A stretch of DNA of 64,000 nucleotides from Candidatus Gastranaerophilales bacterium (GCA_944323145.1 CALURJ010000003.1:1-64000); one strand, 5' to 3'. Numbered from the stretch's first letter, positions 52,319 to 60,956 are shown. Made by a program: numbers and translations. The notes: generated by a model not told the origin, from the sequence alone.

Positions 52319-52966
52319 TTAATTTTCAAACGGGGTTGTTGCTGCAAGACATATTATATCTGTTATTCCGTTTCTTGTAAGTTCATTTATCATTTCTTCA
52401 AATGTTGAGCCAGTTGTGCAAATATCATCTATAAGCAGAACGGCTTTTCCTTTGTAATTTTCTTTGTTTACTTTAAAGGCATTTGAAAGGTTTAGCATTC
52501 TTTCCGCACGCTTGAGCTTGTACTGTGGTTTTGTGTCTTTAATTCTTCTTATCAAATCTTTGTTAAGTTCATTTGAAGTAAGTCTGCAAAATTCTTCTGC
52601 AACAAGGTTCATATGGTTGTATTTTCGTTTTTTCTCACGCTTGGGGTAAATTGGTACGGGAACAACTTCAAAATCTTTTTTATCTGTTATTTTTTGAAAA
52701 TATTCAGCCATGAATTTTGCAAGGTAGAAAGCCAAATCCTTCTGATTATGATATTTTAGCCCTCTGATAAGTTTTTGCAGGTTTTTAGAATAAACTCCCG
52801 CGCAGTAGACTTTTTTACCGTCAATAATCCTGTTTACTCTAACCGGCAGATAATCAAGAGTGTCATAGCAGGCAGAGCACATTCTGATAGCTTCTTTTGA
52901 GCTTTTGCAAAAGTAGCATTTCTTTTTGTATATCCAGTCTAGAAGATTTATTAAGCTTTTAAACAT
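52319..52966 (-). CDS. ComF family protein (phosphoribosyltransferase-like)
   Basis: ComF/GntX proteins are needed for late steps of natural DNA uptake in some bacteria. The 215-aa protein has an N-terminal zinc-finger-like pair (CYFCKSSKEAIRMCSAC), a middle KKRKYNHMNLVAEEFCRLT and the PRPP-binding loop LLIDDICTTGSTFEEM (near 173-188). The -10 ATTATA (rc TATAAT) ends 6 nt before the ATG and no Shine-Dalgarno fits, so the mRNA may be leaderless. It lies downstream of prepilin D, which may link it to DNA-uptake pili. Confidence 0.82.
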   Translation of the reverse strand: MFKSLINLLDWIYKKKCYFCKSSKEAIRMCSACYDTLDYLPVRVNRIIDGKKVYCAGVYSKNLQKLIRGLKYHNQKDLAFYLAKFMAEYFQKITDKKDFEVVPVPIYPKREKKRKYNHMNLVAEEFCRLTSNELNKDLIRRIKDTKPQYKLKRAERMLNLSNAFKVNKENYKGKAVLLIDDICTTGSTFEEMINELTRNGITDIICLAATTPFEN

Positions 52967-52978
52967 AATAAAATTATA

Positions 52979-53776
52979 CTACAAGGATTTCCAGGGGTAA
53001 TCATCTTTTATTTCCCATCCGTCTATCATTATAAGCCTTGAGCATGCTGGAGAGTTTTTTTGACTACATTTATTTATAAGTTCACTTCTACTGTTCCCGA
53101 CCAAGTTACTGTTGCCAACTATAAGCTTTTCATTACTTACAAATGTCATTGAAAATCTGTCTCTGCCGGTTTTATTGGGGGCGTGTATATTGTTAATATC
53201 AACTGTTATCATTAGGGTTTTTGGTCTAATACTGCCATCTGATGTAGTTTCTGCATCAAATGCAAAGGTCAACAACACTCCATTGTTTAACGATATAAAA
53301 TATCCTCCGGATGTTAGATCCGTTGTGTTTATTTTGTCGCCGTAATAGTTTTTATATGTTCTCCACCCATTGTCTGTGTAATCGTTAATATAAGGTAAGA
53401 AATATTTTTTAACGTAAGTTTTAGTTGATTCTGATATGGTTTCTGAAGGTTTATCCCAACTTGATGAGTCTCCGTATTCTGCTTTTGCATGTTCAAGTGC
53501 ATTTGCACAAATAGAATAGGCGCTTGCAAGTCTTTTTGCCGTTACTTTTTTCTGGTGATTTGTAATTAACGAGGGCATTGTCATTGCAGCCACAACACCA
53601 ATAATTCCGAGAGTAATTAAAACCTCAGCTAATGTAAACGCTGCACGACATTGACCGTTCGGCACAGCTACGCGCGTAGCGCCTTCTGCCAGAGTAAAAG
53701 CTCGGTTCCTTGAAACGTTTACAATAAGGCTGTCTTTTCGTAGGGGGGGGCAGTTCAAAGCTTCTCTATTCAACAT
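52979..53776 (-). CDS. Type IV prepilin-like gene D, in frame, with duplicated cleavage site
   Basis: The 265-aa product starts MLNREALNCPPLRKDS, coded through a C8 tract (53743-53750). It has two prepilin cleavage sites: FTLAEG at residues 27-32 and FTLAEVLITLGIIGVVAAM at 47-65, exactly 20 residues apart. The body has the VDINNIHAPNKTGRDRF signature. The start has AGGAGG 7 nt upstream and a good promoter. The peptidase may cut after Ala26 or Ala46; cutting at the first would leave 20 extra residues on the mature pilin. This is the only intact and in-frame prepilin of the five in the window. Confidence 0.8.
   Translation of the reverse strand: MLNREALNCPPLRKDSLIVNVSRNRAFTLAEGATRVAVPNGQCRAAFTLAEVLITLGIIGVVAAMTMPSLITNHQKKVTAKRLASAYSICANALEHAKAEYGDSSSWDKPSETISESTKTYVKKYFLPYINDYTDNGWRTYKNYYGDKINTTDLTSGGYFISLNNGVLLTFAFDAETTSDGSIRPKTLMITVDINNIHAPNKTGRDRFSMTFVSNEKLIVGNSNLVGNSRSELINKCSQKNSPACSRLIMIDGWEIKDDYPWKSL
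53667..53680. repeat. 14-bp palindrome inside the duplicated prepilin cleavage site (D)
   Basis: The same GCTACGCGCGTAGC as in prepilin A, in the 60-bp unit between the two FTLAE sites of prepilin D. Confidence 0.8.
53743..53750 (-). repeat. C8 tract in the coding start of prepilin D
   Basis: Eight C on the coding strand, seven residues after the start, in frame. Any change not divisible by three would shut the gene off. Confidence 0.85.
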
Positions 53777-53795
53777 ATAAATACCTCCTCAAATT

Positions 53796-53824
53796 ATTAT
53801 CTATAATTTATCCGGAATTGTCAA
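53796..53824 (-). promoter_or_regulatory. Strong sigma-70-type promoter of prepilin D
   Basis: TTGACA (rc at 53819-53824) and GATAAT (rc at 53796-53801) are 17 bp apart, just upstream of the AGGAGG site. Confidence 0.65.
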
Positions 53825-53845
53825 GCTGTTAACGTTATTGAACAT

Positions 53846-55117
53846 TTACATCGGGAGTTTGACGCAGAATTCGGTTCTTACATTTTCTTCACTTTCAACA
53901 ATAATTTCTCCGCCATGCGATTTTACGATTTGTTGGGAAAGATAAAGCCCCAAACCTGTTCCTATTTTACGGAATTTTTTAGCAGCGGAATAATATTTGT
54001 TAAATATAAGTTTTATTTCCTCAGGCGGAATTCCCTGACCGTAATCTATTATGGAAATTGTTATATATCCCGGTATCTCACCTGTTGTTATATCTATTCT
54101 GTCTTTAGTGTTACTGTGTGATATTGCGTTTGATATAAGGTTTTTGATAACCCTTTCAAGCTGCAGCGGGTCTGCCGTTACTTTTATGTCACGCGAGGGG
54201 GTAAAGTATATTGTGATTCCAGAATTATTTGCAATCGGCTGTGTGCTGTCGACAATATCTGAAATAAATTTGTTCAGCATGATATTTTCTTTTAAGAGTT
54301 TTATGCCGGTTTCTTTTATTTTGTATGTTTCAAGAATTATCTGTACAAGTTCGACAAGTTCTTGATTTGAATTTTTCATATTATGCAGTGCAACCCGTTG
54401 TTTTTCTGTTATTTCTCCAAAAGTTCCGTTGAGCAGGAAATTTATAATATTTGATTCAGCAACAATAGGAACTTTCAGGTCATGGGTTAAGGTTGCAACA
54501 AAATCTTCTTTTAATGTTTCAATTTCGCGTTCTTTTGTAACATCTTTAATAAGAATTACATAACGTTTTTTATCATCATCAAGCGAAAGTTTTATAACAT
54601 TCATCACGAAGTTGTTTGTTGGCGTGTGTTTAATAAAAACATCTTTATTTTTGACTCTTTCAAGCGGAGTGTCATCGCTTATTTGTATGTATTCGAATAT
54701 ATTTGTGCCGACAATTTCCTGCCCTTTTAGTCCGAACCATGTTCCGACCTTCGGTGTTACACGCAGAATGTTGTATTTATCGTTAATGATTAAAATACCG
54801 TCAGAAAGCGAGTTAATGACTGATTCGAGAAGTTTATTCTGGCGCATAAGTTCTGCCTGATATTCAATAATCATTTTTTCTCTGTCGTTAAGCGTTTCAA
54901 CCATTCTGTTAATACTTTCGGTTACATTTTTATATGTAGGGTGGTTGATTTCTTCAATTTTTGTTGATAAATTCCCGTAACGTACCGAATTTACGGTATT
55001 TGTAACCATGCCTAAATAATCATTAATTTTTGACCAGCGTCTGTTAGTCTGTCTTGCAACTAAAAATAAAACCAGAAATATCAGGATGATACTTAAATTT
55101 AAAATATACCAGAGCAT
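53846..55117 (-). CDS. PAS-containing sensor histidine kinase
   Basis: The 423-aa protein has one N-terminal membrane helix (about 4-22), a helical linker (HAMP-like), a PAS-like domain (about 90-200; LLESVINSLSDGILIINDKYNI), a histidine-phosphorylation helix (VATLTHDLKVPIVAESN) and a HATPase with NLISNAISHSN, IIDYGQGIPPE and GTGLGLYLSQQIVKSHGG. No response-regulator gene is next to it. I start at ATG 55117, which has GAGGG upstream; a longer frame would overlap the divergent kdsC-like gene. Confidence 0.85.
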   Translation of the reverse strand: MLWYILNLSIILIFLVLFLVARQTNRRWSKINDYLGMVTNTVNSVRYGNLSTKIEEINHPTYKNVTESINRMVETLNDREKMIIEYQAELMRQNKLLESVINSLSDGILIINDKYNILRVTPKVGTWFGLKGQEIVGTNIFEYIQISDDTPLERVKNKDVFIKHTPTNNFVMNVIKLSLDDDKKRYVILIKDVTKEREIETLKEDFVATLTHDLKVPIVAESNIINFLLNGTFGEITEKQRVALHNMKNSNQELVELVQIILETYKIKETGIKLLKENIMLNKFISDIVDSTQPIANNSGITIYFTPSRDIKVTADPLQLERVIKNLISNAISHSNTKDRIDITTGEIPGYITISIIDYGQGIPPEEIKLIFNKYYSAAKKFRKIGTGLGLYLSQQIVKSHGGEIIVESEENVRTEFCVKLPM

Positions 55118-55172
55118 TTTGTTTTTCCCTCTCTTTATGTTAAAATTATACCAGATAAGGGATGTTTTGTAT

Positions 55173-55655
55173 ATGGGAAATTTAAAATTACCAAACACAA
55201 TTAAAATGGTTATTACTGATTTTGACGGAGTAGTTACGGATAACTGTGTTTATATAAAAGACGATTTTACAATGTCAAGAAGGCTGAATTTCAAGGATAT
55301 TATGGCTTTTTCTATTTTAAAAAAGAACGGTTATAAAATCGGGATAATTTCAGGAGAAGGAAATGCCGCAATTGAAATTCTGGCGAAAAAATTCGCAGTT
55401 GATGAGGTTCACCAGAATATCAGAATCAAAATTGACGTTTTAAAAGATATTGTGGAAAAATACAAGCTTTCAAAGGAAGAATTCCTTTATATTGGTGATG
55501 ATATCAATGATATTGAATGTTTGAACTTTGCAAAATACAAGATTACTGTCCCTCATTCCGTGGACAGAGTAAAATCTGTTGACGGTATTCAGGTAACGCA
55601 GAATAATGCCGGCGACGGGGCTTTTAGAGAGGTAGCGGATTGTTTGATTGGTTAG
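55173..55655 (+). CDS. KdsC-like HAD phosphatase
   Basis: KdsC removes phosphate from 3-deoxy-D-manno-octulosonate 8-phosphate during lipopolysaccharide synthesis; related HAD proteins act on other sugars. The 160-aa protein has the family motif MVITDFDGVVTD (near 12-23), IGIISGEGNAA (motif II region), a Lys near 85 and LYIGDDINDIECLNFA (motif IV). The size fits the short, tetrameric C0-type HAD. Start at ATG 55173; AAGGGA lies 10 nt upstream. Other kds genes are not in the window, so the exact substrate is uncertain. It overlaps the TPR gene by 16 bp. Confidence 0.75.
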   Translation: MGNLKLPNTIKMVITDFDGVVTDNCVYIKDDFTMSRRLNFKDIMAFSILKKNGYKIGIISGEGNAAIEILAKKFAVDEVHQNIRIKIDVLKDIVEKYKLSKEEFLYIGDDINDIECLNFAKYKITVPHSVDRVKSVDGIQVTQNNAGDGAFREVADCLIG

Positions 55656-57133
55656 TTCTGGCTTTAAATAAAATTAAAGAAATCAGCGGTTCTATTGATA
55701 AGTATAAAAAAGATACGGTAATTCAATCTCTGCCGTCATATTCATGTGTCATCAGGGCAAAAAAACTTATTGAACAGAATAAAATTGCGGAAGCAAAAGC
55801 AATCCTTGAAAAAGCTCTTTCACTTCCGCAGAAAGATGCGCTTGTTTATAAATATCTGGGTATTGTCTATGAAAAACTCGGGGATAACACTATGGCGGTT
55901 CAAAATTATCAGATGTCAGCAGATATTGAGCCGCAAGATAAAGAAATCTGGAAAAAACTCGGTTTTGCGTTAATTTCTGCCGGAAAGTTTGAGCAGGCTG
56001 AGAAGTCTTTTGAAAATGCTGATAAAATTCAAAGTTCAAATACGGATACTTTTACGGGCTGGGGCATGGCACTTATGAAACAGAAAAAATTTGCTCAGGC
56101 GCGTGAGAAATTTATGTCAGCAATTAAATTTAACAGATATAATTTTTCTGCAGTTTTCTTGTGTGCAGTAGTTGAAATTAAACTGGAAATGTACGATAAA
56201 GCGGAAACAAAACTTACATTTCTGGCAAACGTTTGCCCTAACGAGAACAATACATTTGAATTCGCAAGATTAAAAGCTTTAAGAAATGATATATCTAGTG
56301 CAATTCACTATGCACGAAAATCTTTGGAATATAATCAGAACATGCTTCCTGCTTATATTTTGCTGGGGCAGCTTTATGCTGATAACTATGATAAAGAGAG
56401 GGCGCTTGAATATTTCCAAAAAGCAGAACAGAGAAATTTAATCAGTGTAAATCTTTATCTGGAATGGGCAAAAGTTCTGGAAAAGTTTGGCTGTTATGAT
56501 GAAGGGAAATTGAAACTTTTAAAAGCAGCAGAACTTGATAAGGATAATCTTGACGTGATGGCAAATCTCGGTTTGTGCTGTGTAACAAGGCAGGAATTTG
56601 ATGAAGCACGTCCGCTTTTGGAAAAAGTTCTTGAAAAGGATTGTGATAATTCTGTTGTTAAACAGGCGCTTGGTATAATTGACTATGAAAATGGCGATAT
56701 TGATAAGGCCATGGAATTTTTTAAAAGTAATGACGAGGATTGTGTAAATTGCTACTATCTTGCAAAATGCTATGAGAAGAAAAATAATGATACAAAAGTT
56801 AAAGATTATTACGAATCTGCAATTAGCCGTAACCCTAAATATTTAGCTGCTTTTATTGATTATTCAAAATATCTTATTTCAAAATCCGAGTTTGACGAAG
56901 CACGTCGTAAGCTGCGTAAAGCGCTGAAAATTGATGAAAATAACATAACTATTTTAAATATGTTGTTTTTTGTTAGTTATGTACTTGTCAAAGATGAGGT
57001 TTATGAATATAATGTAAAAGAAACAATTAAAATTGCACAAAAAATAGAAGAAATTAATTCGGACTTGTTTGAGTACCCTGAGCAAAAAGCAGAATTGGAA
57101 AAGCTTTTGCAAGACAGTTCAGAAAGAGAATAA
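55640..57133 (+). CDS. TPR-repeat protein
   Basis: The 497-aa product is made of about a dozen tetratricopeptide-like repeats (for example ALVYKYLGIVYEKLGDNTMAVQNY, NLGLCCVTRQEFDEARPLLEKVL, CYYLAKCYEKKNNDTKVKDYY). The first 30 residues are amphipathic. TTG at 55640 follows GAGG by 7 nt and overlaps the kdsC-like gene. The next gene, lysC, starts 3 nt after its stop, so kdsC-like, TPR and lysC form an operon. A scaffold role is likely. Confidence 0.75.
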   Translation: MFDWLVLALNKIKEISGSIDKYKKDTVIQSLPSYSCVIRAKKLIEQNKIAEAKAILEKALSLPQKDALVYKYLGIVYEKLGDNTMAVQNYQMSADIEPQDKEIWKKLGFALISAGKFEQAEKSFENADKIQSSNTDTFTGWGMALMKQKKFAQAREKFMSAIKFNRYNFSAVFLCAVVEIKLEMYDKAETKLTFLANVCPNENNTFEFARLKALRNDISSAIHYARKSLEYNQNMLPAYILLGQLYADNYDKERALEYFQKAEQRNLISVNLYLEWAKVLEKFGCYDEGKLKLLKAAELDKDNLDVMANLGLCCVTRQEFDEARPLLEKVLEKDCDNSVVKQALGIIDYENGDIDKAMEFFKSNDEDCVNCYYLAKCYEKKNNDTKVKDYYESAISRNPKYLAAFIDYSKYLISKSEFDEARRKLRKALKIDENNITILNMLFFVSYVLVKDEVYEYNVKETIKIAQKIEEINSDLFEYPEQKAELEKLLQDSSERE

Positions 57134-57136
57134 ACC

Positions 57137-58405
57137 TTGAGAAAAATTATTGTTCAAAAATTCGGCGGAACCTCGGTTGCAGACACAGAAAAAATTAAAA
57201 ATGTAGCCAAAATAGTAATAAGGGAAAAAGAAAATGGAAATGATGTTGTTGTAGTGGTTTCCGCTATGGGACATACAACGGATTACCTTGTTAAGATGGC
57301 TAAAGATTTATCTCCAAATCCTTCGGAAAGGGAAATGGACATGCTTCTATCTACAGGAGAAGGTGTGTCAATTGCGCTTCTTGCAATGGCAATTCAAGCA
57401 CAAGGATATGATGCTGTCAGCTACAACGCTATGCAGGTTGGAATTTTGACTGAAAATATTCATTCAAAAGCAAGAATTTTAGATATTAAAACTGATAAAT
57501 TAAAACAAAATTTAAAAGAAGGTAAAATTATTGTTATAGCAGGATTTCAGGGTGTAACGGAAAACGGCGAAATTACAACGCTCGGCAGAGGCGGCTCAGA
57601 TACTTCTGCTGTAGCTCTAGCTGCTGCCTTGAACGCCGAAAGATGCGATATTTATACTGATGTAGAAGGTGTTTATACTACCGATCCGAGAGTAGTTCCG
57701 CATGCTTCAAAATTGAAAGAAATTTCTTATGAGGAAATGCTTGAATTAGCTCATGCCGGAGCAAATGTATTACATCCGCGGAGTGTTGAAACCGCGAAAC
57801 TTAATAATGTTCCCCTAAGAGTAAGAAGCAGTTTTAAACTCGACAATTTAGGTACTTTAATATTAGGAGTTGATAAAATGGAATTAAATAACCCTGTCGC
57901 AGGTATTGCGCAAGATTTGTCCCAGGCAAGAATTGTTGTTTGCGATGTTCCTGATAAGCCCGGTGTTGCTGCAAAATTATTCAGCAAACTCGCGCAGGAA
58001 AATATTTCTGTAGATATGATTATTCAGTCTTATGCACGTAAAGTTTCTAATACAAATGATATTGCTTTTACTATAGATAAAACCGATTTAAATAAAACAG
58101 TTGAAACACTGAAAGTTTTAAAGGAAGAAATCGGTGCAACAGGCGATATAGAGGTCGATGAAAATATTGCAAAAGTATCTATAGTTGGAGCGGGGATGAT
58201 TGACAGACCTGGTGTTGCCTCTGCTATGTTTGAAACTCTTGCCGAACAAGGTATAAATATAAGAATGATTTCAACAAGTGAAATTAAAATCAGCTGTCTT
58301 GTTGATAAAAATCAATCCTCGGCTGCTGTAAAAGCTCTTCATAAAGCATTCAATCTTGATTGTGAAGAAGCTGCAGATGTAAAAGGCGACTTGCCTGATG
58401 TTTAG
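57137..58405 (+). CDS. lysC: Aspartokinase LysC
   Basis: Aspartokinase phosphorylates aspartate, the first step to lysine, threonine, methionine and diaminopimelate. The 422-aa protein has the kinase motifs VQKFGGTSVAD (near 6-16), VVSAMGHTTD, IVIAGFQGV, TTLGRGGSDTSAVALAA and DVEGVYTTDPRVV, then two ACT domains (about 265-420: VVCDVPDKPGVAAKLFSKL and SIVGAGMIDRPGVASAMFETL) for feedback control. TTG at 57137 is the start. A terminator follows at 58440. Confidence 0.94.
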   Translation: MRKIIVQKFGGTSVADTEKIKNVAKIVIREKENGNDVVVVVSAMGHTTDYLVKMAKDLSPNPSEREMDMLLSTGEGVSIALLAMAIQAQGYDAVSYNAMQVGILTENIHSKARILDIKTDKLKQNLKEGKIIVIAGFQGVTENGEITTLGRGGSDTSAVALAAALNAERCDIYTDVEGVYTTDPRVVPHASKLKEISYEEMLELAHAGANVLHPRSVETAKLNNVPLRVRSSFKLDNLGTLILGVDKMELNNPVAGIAQDLSQARIVVCDVPDKPGVAAKLFSKLAQENISVDMIIQSYARKVSNTNDIAFTIDKTDLNKTVETLKVLKEEIGATGDIEVDENIAKVSIVGAGMIDRPGVASAMFETLAEQGINIRMISTSEIKISCLVDKNQSSAAVKALHKAFNLDCEEAADVKGDLPDV

Positions 58406-58439
58406 AACATAAAATAAGGGGAATATTATAATAATTAAC

Positions 58440-58478
58440 AAATGCCTGGCTTACAAAAAGCGGGTATTTGTTTTTTTA
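58440..58478 (+). terminator. Terminator after lysC
   Basis: AAATGCC and GGTATTT plus GCTT and AAGC form an imperfect stem with one G-U pair, followed by TTTTTTT. Confidence 0.55.
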
Positions 58479-58487
58479 TTAAAAAAA

Positions 58488-58680
58488 AACGGGAGCAAAA
58501 TAGCTCCCTGTTGGAATTAAGAATAGCTGGAAGTATGAAAAAGATTTATGAATATATTTAACAGAATAAGTGTTATTTTTACAATTACCCACCTGATTAA
58601 TTATAAAAGTCCGGTTGGCTAATCTAAAATTTAAAGAAATCAGGGCATGCTTTTTTAAAAAATCATTGTACAAAATATAT
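58488..58680 (-). ncRNA. Candidate minus-strand small RNA with strong terminator
   Basis: The 458-bp gap 58406-58863 has no supportable protein gene. On its minus strand a perfect terminator (GGGAGC, 6-nt loop, GCTCCC, then nine T; hairpin at 58490-58508) has no gene upstream of it. A stem CCTGATT/AATCAGG and a 9-bp inverted repeat (AAATAAGTG/CACTTATTT at 58688-58714) lie upstream on that strand. An untranslated RNA of about 170-200 nt would explain this. The 5' end is not defined. Confidence 0.3.
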
Positions 58681-58772
58681 TGTGAATTAAATAAGTGTAC
58701 ATTCTGCACTTATTTGAAAAAACTTGATATATTGGTGTTTTGAGACATCTTAATAAAACTTTATAACAGGGG

Positions 58773-58801
58773 TTGACAAAATGTTTTTTATAGTTTATAT
58801 T
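58773..58801 (+). promoter_or_regulatory. Promoter of the 95-aa gene
   Basis: TTGACA (58773-58778) and TATATT (58796-58801) are 17 bp apart. A small hairpin (AAGTGTT/AACACTT) follows, then GAGAGGAGGGC and ATG. Confidence 0.65.
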
Positions 58802-58863
58802 AAAAGTGTTAGATGAAGTGTTAATTAAACACTTAATAAAAACCTCACGAGAGGAGGGCTAAA

Positions 58864-59151
58864 ATGATAACAGTAAATCCAGTAAAATTTAATACAATAA
58901 AAACAATTACTTTTGGCGAAGGTAATTTGAATAATATAACGCCAAGCTTAGCAATTTTATCACTGCAAAACCCCAACGCGAAAATCAATTTTGAGAATGA
59001 TTTAAATCGTACTCAAAAAGCGGATATGGTACAAAATCCGAATCTGTTTAACGCTTTAGGCGCTAAACTTCGCAAGACTTATAATATACTATTTTCACCC
59101 AGCTACGACAGAGCAAGCAAAAGTCCTAAACATATATCTTTTTTAGGATAG
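58864..59151 (+). CDS. Small hypothetical protein with N- and C-terminal F-x-G motifs
   Basis: The 95-aa product has a strand-rich start with ITFGEG at 15-20, a polar middle (KINFENDLNRTQKADM) and ends in HISFLG. No family is recognised. A very strong GAGGAGG ribosome site and a consensus promoter suggest high expression. Its two motifs recall the LSFKG, ITFSG and ITFKG motifs of other unknown proteins here. Confidence 0.55.
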   Translation: MITVNPVKFNTIKTITFGEGNLNNITPSLAILSLQNPNAKINFENDLNRTQKADMVQNPNLFNALGAKLRKTYNILFSPSYDRASKSPKHISFLG

Positions 59152-59266
59152 TTCTTGTCGCAGTTACCCCGTAAAACTTACTTTATTGATTATATACATG
59201 TTGCTAAGTAATAATTTAATAAACTGATTTATCCTTTCTGTGGAAACATAGAAAGGATATTCATTT

Positions 59267-59647
59267 ATGAACGAAAAAATTAAAGAAATACGGTTTGACT
59301 CTGAAAAAGCCCGTTGTTATTTTTCGAAAATTCTGGCTTTTACATTGGGGCCTGTTGAACTAAAAACACTTATGGATGAAGGGAAAGTAAAGCTTTTGGA
59401 TGTAAGAAGGAAAGAGGATTATGATATTTCTCATATTCCTGGAGCTGTGTCCGTCCCAAAAGATGAATTGGAAAATAACACAGATAAATTTTCCAAAGAT
59501 GAAACAACTGTAGTTTATTGCTATAATCAGCAGTGTCATCTTGGGGTTGAAGCGTGTTTAATTCTTGCGGATTACGGCTATCCTGTCATGCTTTTGGAAG
59601 GCGGCTTCAAGACCTGGAGTGAAGATTTCCGTTTTACGACAACTTAA
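59267..59647 (+). CDS. Rhodanese-like domain protein
   Basis: Rhodaneses move sulfane sulfur between carriers. The 126-aa protein has one rhodanese domain (about 30-120): LMDEGKVKLLDVRRKEDYDISHIPGAVSVP, then the active-site loop VVYCYNQQCHLGVEACLILADYGYPV with Cys near 85, and LEGGFKTW at the end. The active-site loop carries a second Cys and lacks the usual basic residue. An AGGATATTC site precedes ATG. It shares a terminator with the convergent gene. Confidence 0.82.
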   Translation: MNEKIKEIRFDSEKARCYFSKILAFTLGPVELKTLMDEGKVKLLDVRRKEDYDISHIPGAVSVPKDELENNTDKFSKDETTVVYCYNQQCHLGVEACLILADYGYPVMLLEGGFKTWSEDFRFTTT

Positions 59648-59668
59648 AGGACAGTTTAACTGTCCTTT
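59646..59668. terminator. Bidirectional terminator between convergent genes
   Basis: AAAGGACAGTT and AACTGTCCTTT form an 11-bp stem around one T. The rhodanese stop codon overlaps its left edge and the stop of the minus gene its right edge. Confidence 0.75.
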
Positions 59669-60369
59669 TAAATATTTGCTCCGCCGTCGTTTTTCATCTT
59701 ATCAAGAACATTTTTGGAGCCTTCTTTTGCTTTTGCAATTTCAAGGGCAAAATTTGTGGCTTCCTGGTCGCGGTTAATTGCTTCTTTCAAACCTGTCATT
59801 TCGTCCAGATTAAGATTAGAAAGTATTGCCTCATCAGAGTTTAAATATATTTTAAAAAGTTTCTGGGAAACAAAATCATAACCCGGCAGTTTCATTTCAA
59901 GCGCATACCATTTATAAAACTGATGAGCCATATAGTAAGGATCTATATTTCCGTTGCGCATAATGAACATGGGTTTTGATTTAAAAGAGAAGCCGGAATG
60001 AGTAATTAAATTAATGTAAAATGCTTCAATCCCTTGGAGTTCTGTCACAAGTCCTTCTTCTTCTTTTATAACGGACAGGAGTTTGTCTGCGTTGTCTAGC
60101 CTTATAACTTTAGTCCCTTTGCTTTCAATATATGCTAAAAGTTTTGCGGGGTCATTGTTACAGCCTTTTACAATATCAGACACATTTTTTTTAACAAGTT
60201 CTTTATTTTTTTCTGTTTCTGAGCTCAAAGTCATAGTAACGCCGGTAGAAAGTACGGTTTTTGAAGTGGAATTTGAACTTGAGGATTTCAAATGCCTGTC
60301 AAGCTTTTTTGCAAGCGCTTTTTCCTGCATTTGTAAGAAAAAGTAGATGATTTTTTGAAACATATTCAT
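59668..60369 (-). CDS. Hypothetical protein, 233 aa
   Basis: No family is recognised. It begins with an amphipathic or hydrophobic segment (FQKIIYFFLQM), then a Lys/Ser-rich part, and a globular region with IESKGTKVIRLDNADKLLSV and GIEAFYINLITHSGFSFKSKPMFI, then charged helices to the end. No signal peptide. It diverges from the region with the inverted-repeat element and adhE. Function unknown. Confidence 0.55.
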   Translation of the reverse strand: MNMFQKIIYFFLQMQEKALAKKLDRHLKSSSSNSTSKTVLSTGVTMTLSSETEKNKELVKKNVSDIVKGCNNDPAKLLAYIESKGTKVIRLDNADKLLSVIKEEEGLVTELQGIEAFYINLITHSGFSFKSKPMFIMRNGNIDPYYMAHQFYKWYALEMKLPGYDFVSQKLFKIYLNSDEAILSNLNLDEMTGLKEAINRDQEATNFALEIAKAKEGSKNVLDKMKNDGGANI

Positions 60370-60413
60370 AATATAAATATATTATATTATTTAGTTCTTG
60401 TAAATATATTTTA

Positions 60414-60885
60414 CATAAAGAATATTATCGGAAACTAAAAACAACCTAACATACTTTCTTTGCCTCCGGCGGGTGCTACGCGCACAGCGGTCGCTTTTAT
60501 GGAAAAGCGACGTAAACCAGCGAACACGCTTCATTCACTAATAATCTCTAAAGGCTCAGCTATAAGGCGTGTAAACTCGTTACACTCAAACAATACACGC
60601 CTTTGTCATCTGCTTCGCCTGAGATTATTGTTCATTCCGCTATCGTCGCAATAGAACAAATAATTCGGCTGTTAGCGGAGTGAACAATCAATGTTTGCGA
60701 AACAATAACGAGGTGAGCATTGTCTGAATGATAGTGAGTTTGCTCACCTTAGGTTGAGCAATTACAATTGATTAGTGAACGGAGTGAAAGCCGGGAGTTT
60801 CTTTGCGGTCCTTTCTTGTCGGCACAAGAAAGGACCAACAAGGTATCTTTAGCAGATTGTTTAGTTTCCGATAATATTCTTTATG
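60414..60885. mobile_element. MITE-like element with 26-bp terminal inverted repeats
   Basis: Bases 60414-60439 and 60860-60885 are perfect inverted repeats of 26 bp. The 420 bp between them hold several further hairpins: a 13-bp stem with 4-nt loop at 60807-60836, AGGCGTGTA/TACACGCCT near 60564-60603, AGGTGAGC/GCTCACCT near 60711-60750, and TGTTCATTCCGCTA/TAGCGGAGTGAACA near 60630-60690. No transposase or other open frame is convincing. The base composition is more G+C-rich than the surroundings. It fits a non-autonomous transposable element. Confidence 0.6.
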
Positions 60886-60923
60886 AAAATATTAAATTTG
60901 TATAAAGATTGTAAAAAATACAC

Positions 60924-60952
60924 TTGCTTTTTATTGTTTATTGTTTTATAAT
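60924..60952 (+). promoter_or_regulatory. Promoter of adhE
   Basis: TTGCTT (60924-60929) and TATAAT (60947-60952) are 17 bp apart, upstream of the Rex-like site. Confidence 0.6.
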
Positions 60953-60956
60953 GTAA

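Noticed and set aside
58479-58709. 76-codon minus-strand frame after lysC
   Set aside because: A strong terminator lies inside its 3' part, it has no ribosome site, and the sequence is better explained by a small RNA or non-coding DNA.
60460-60654. 64-codon plus-strand frame inside the inverted-repeat element
   Set aside because: It consists of palindromic repeat sequence; there is no ribosome site or similarity to a transposase.
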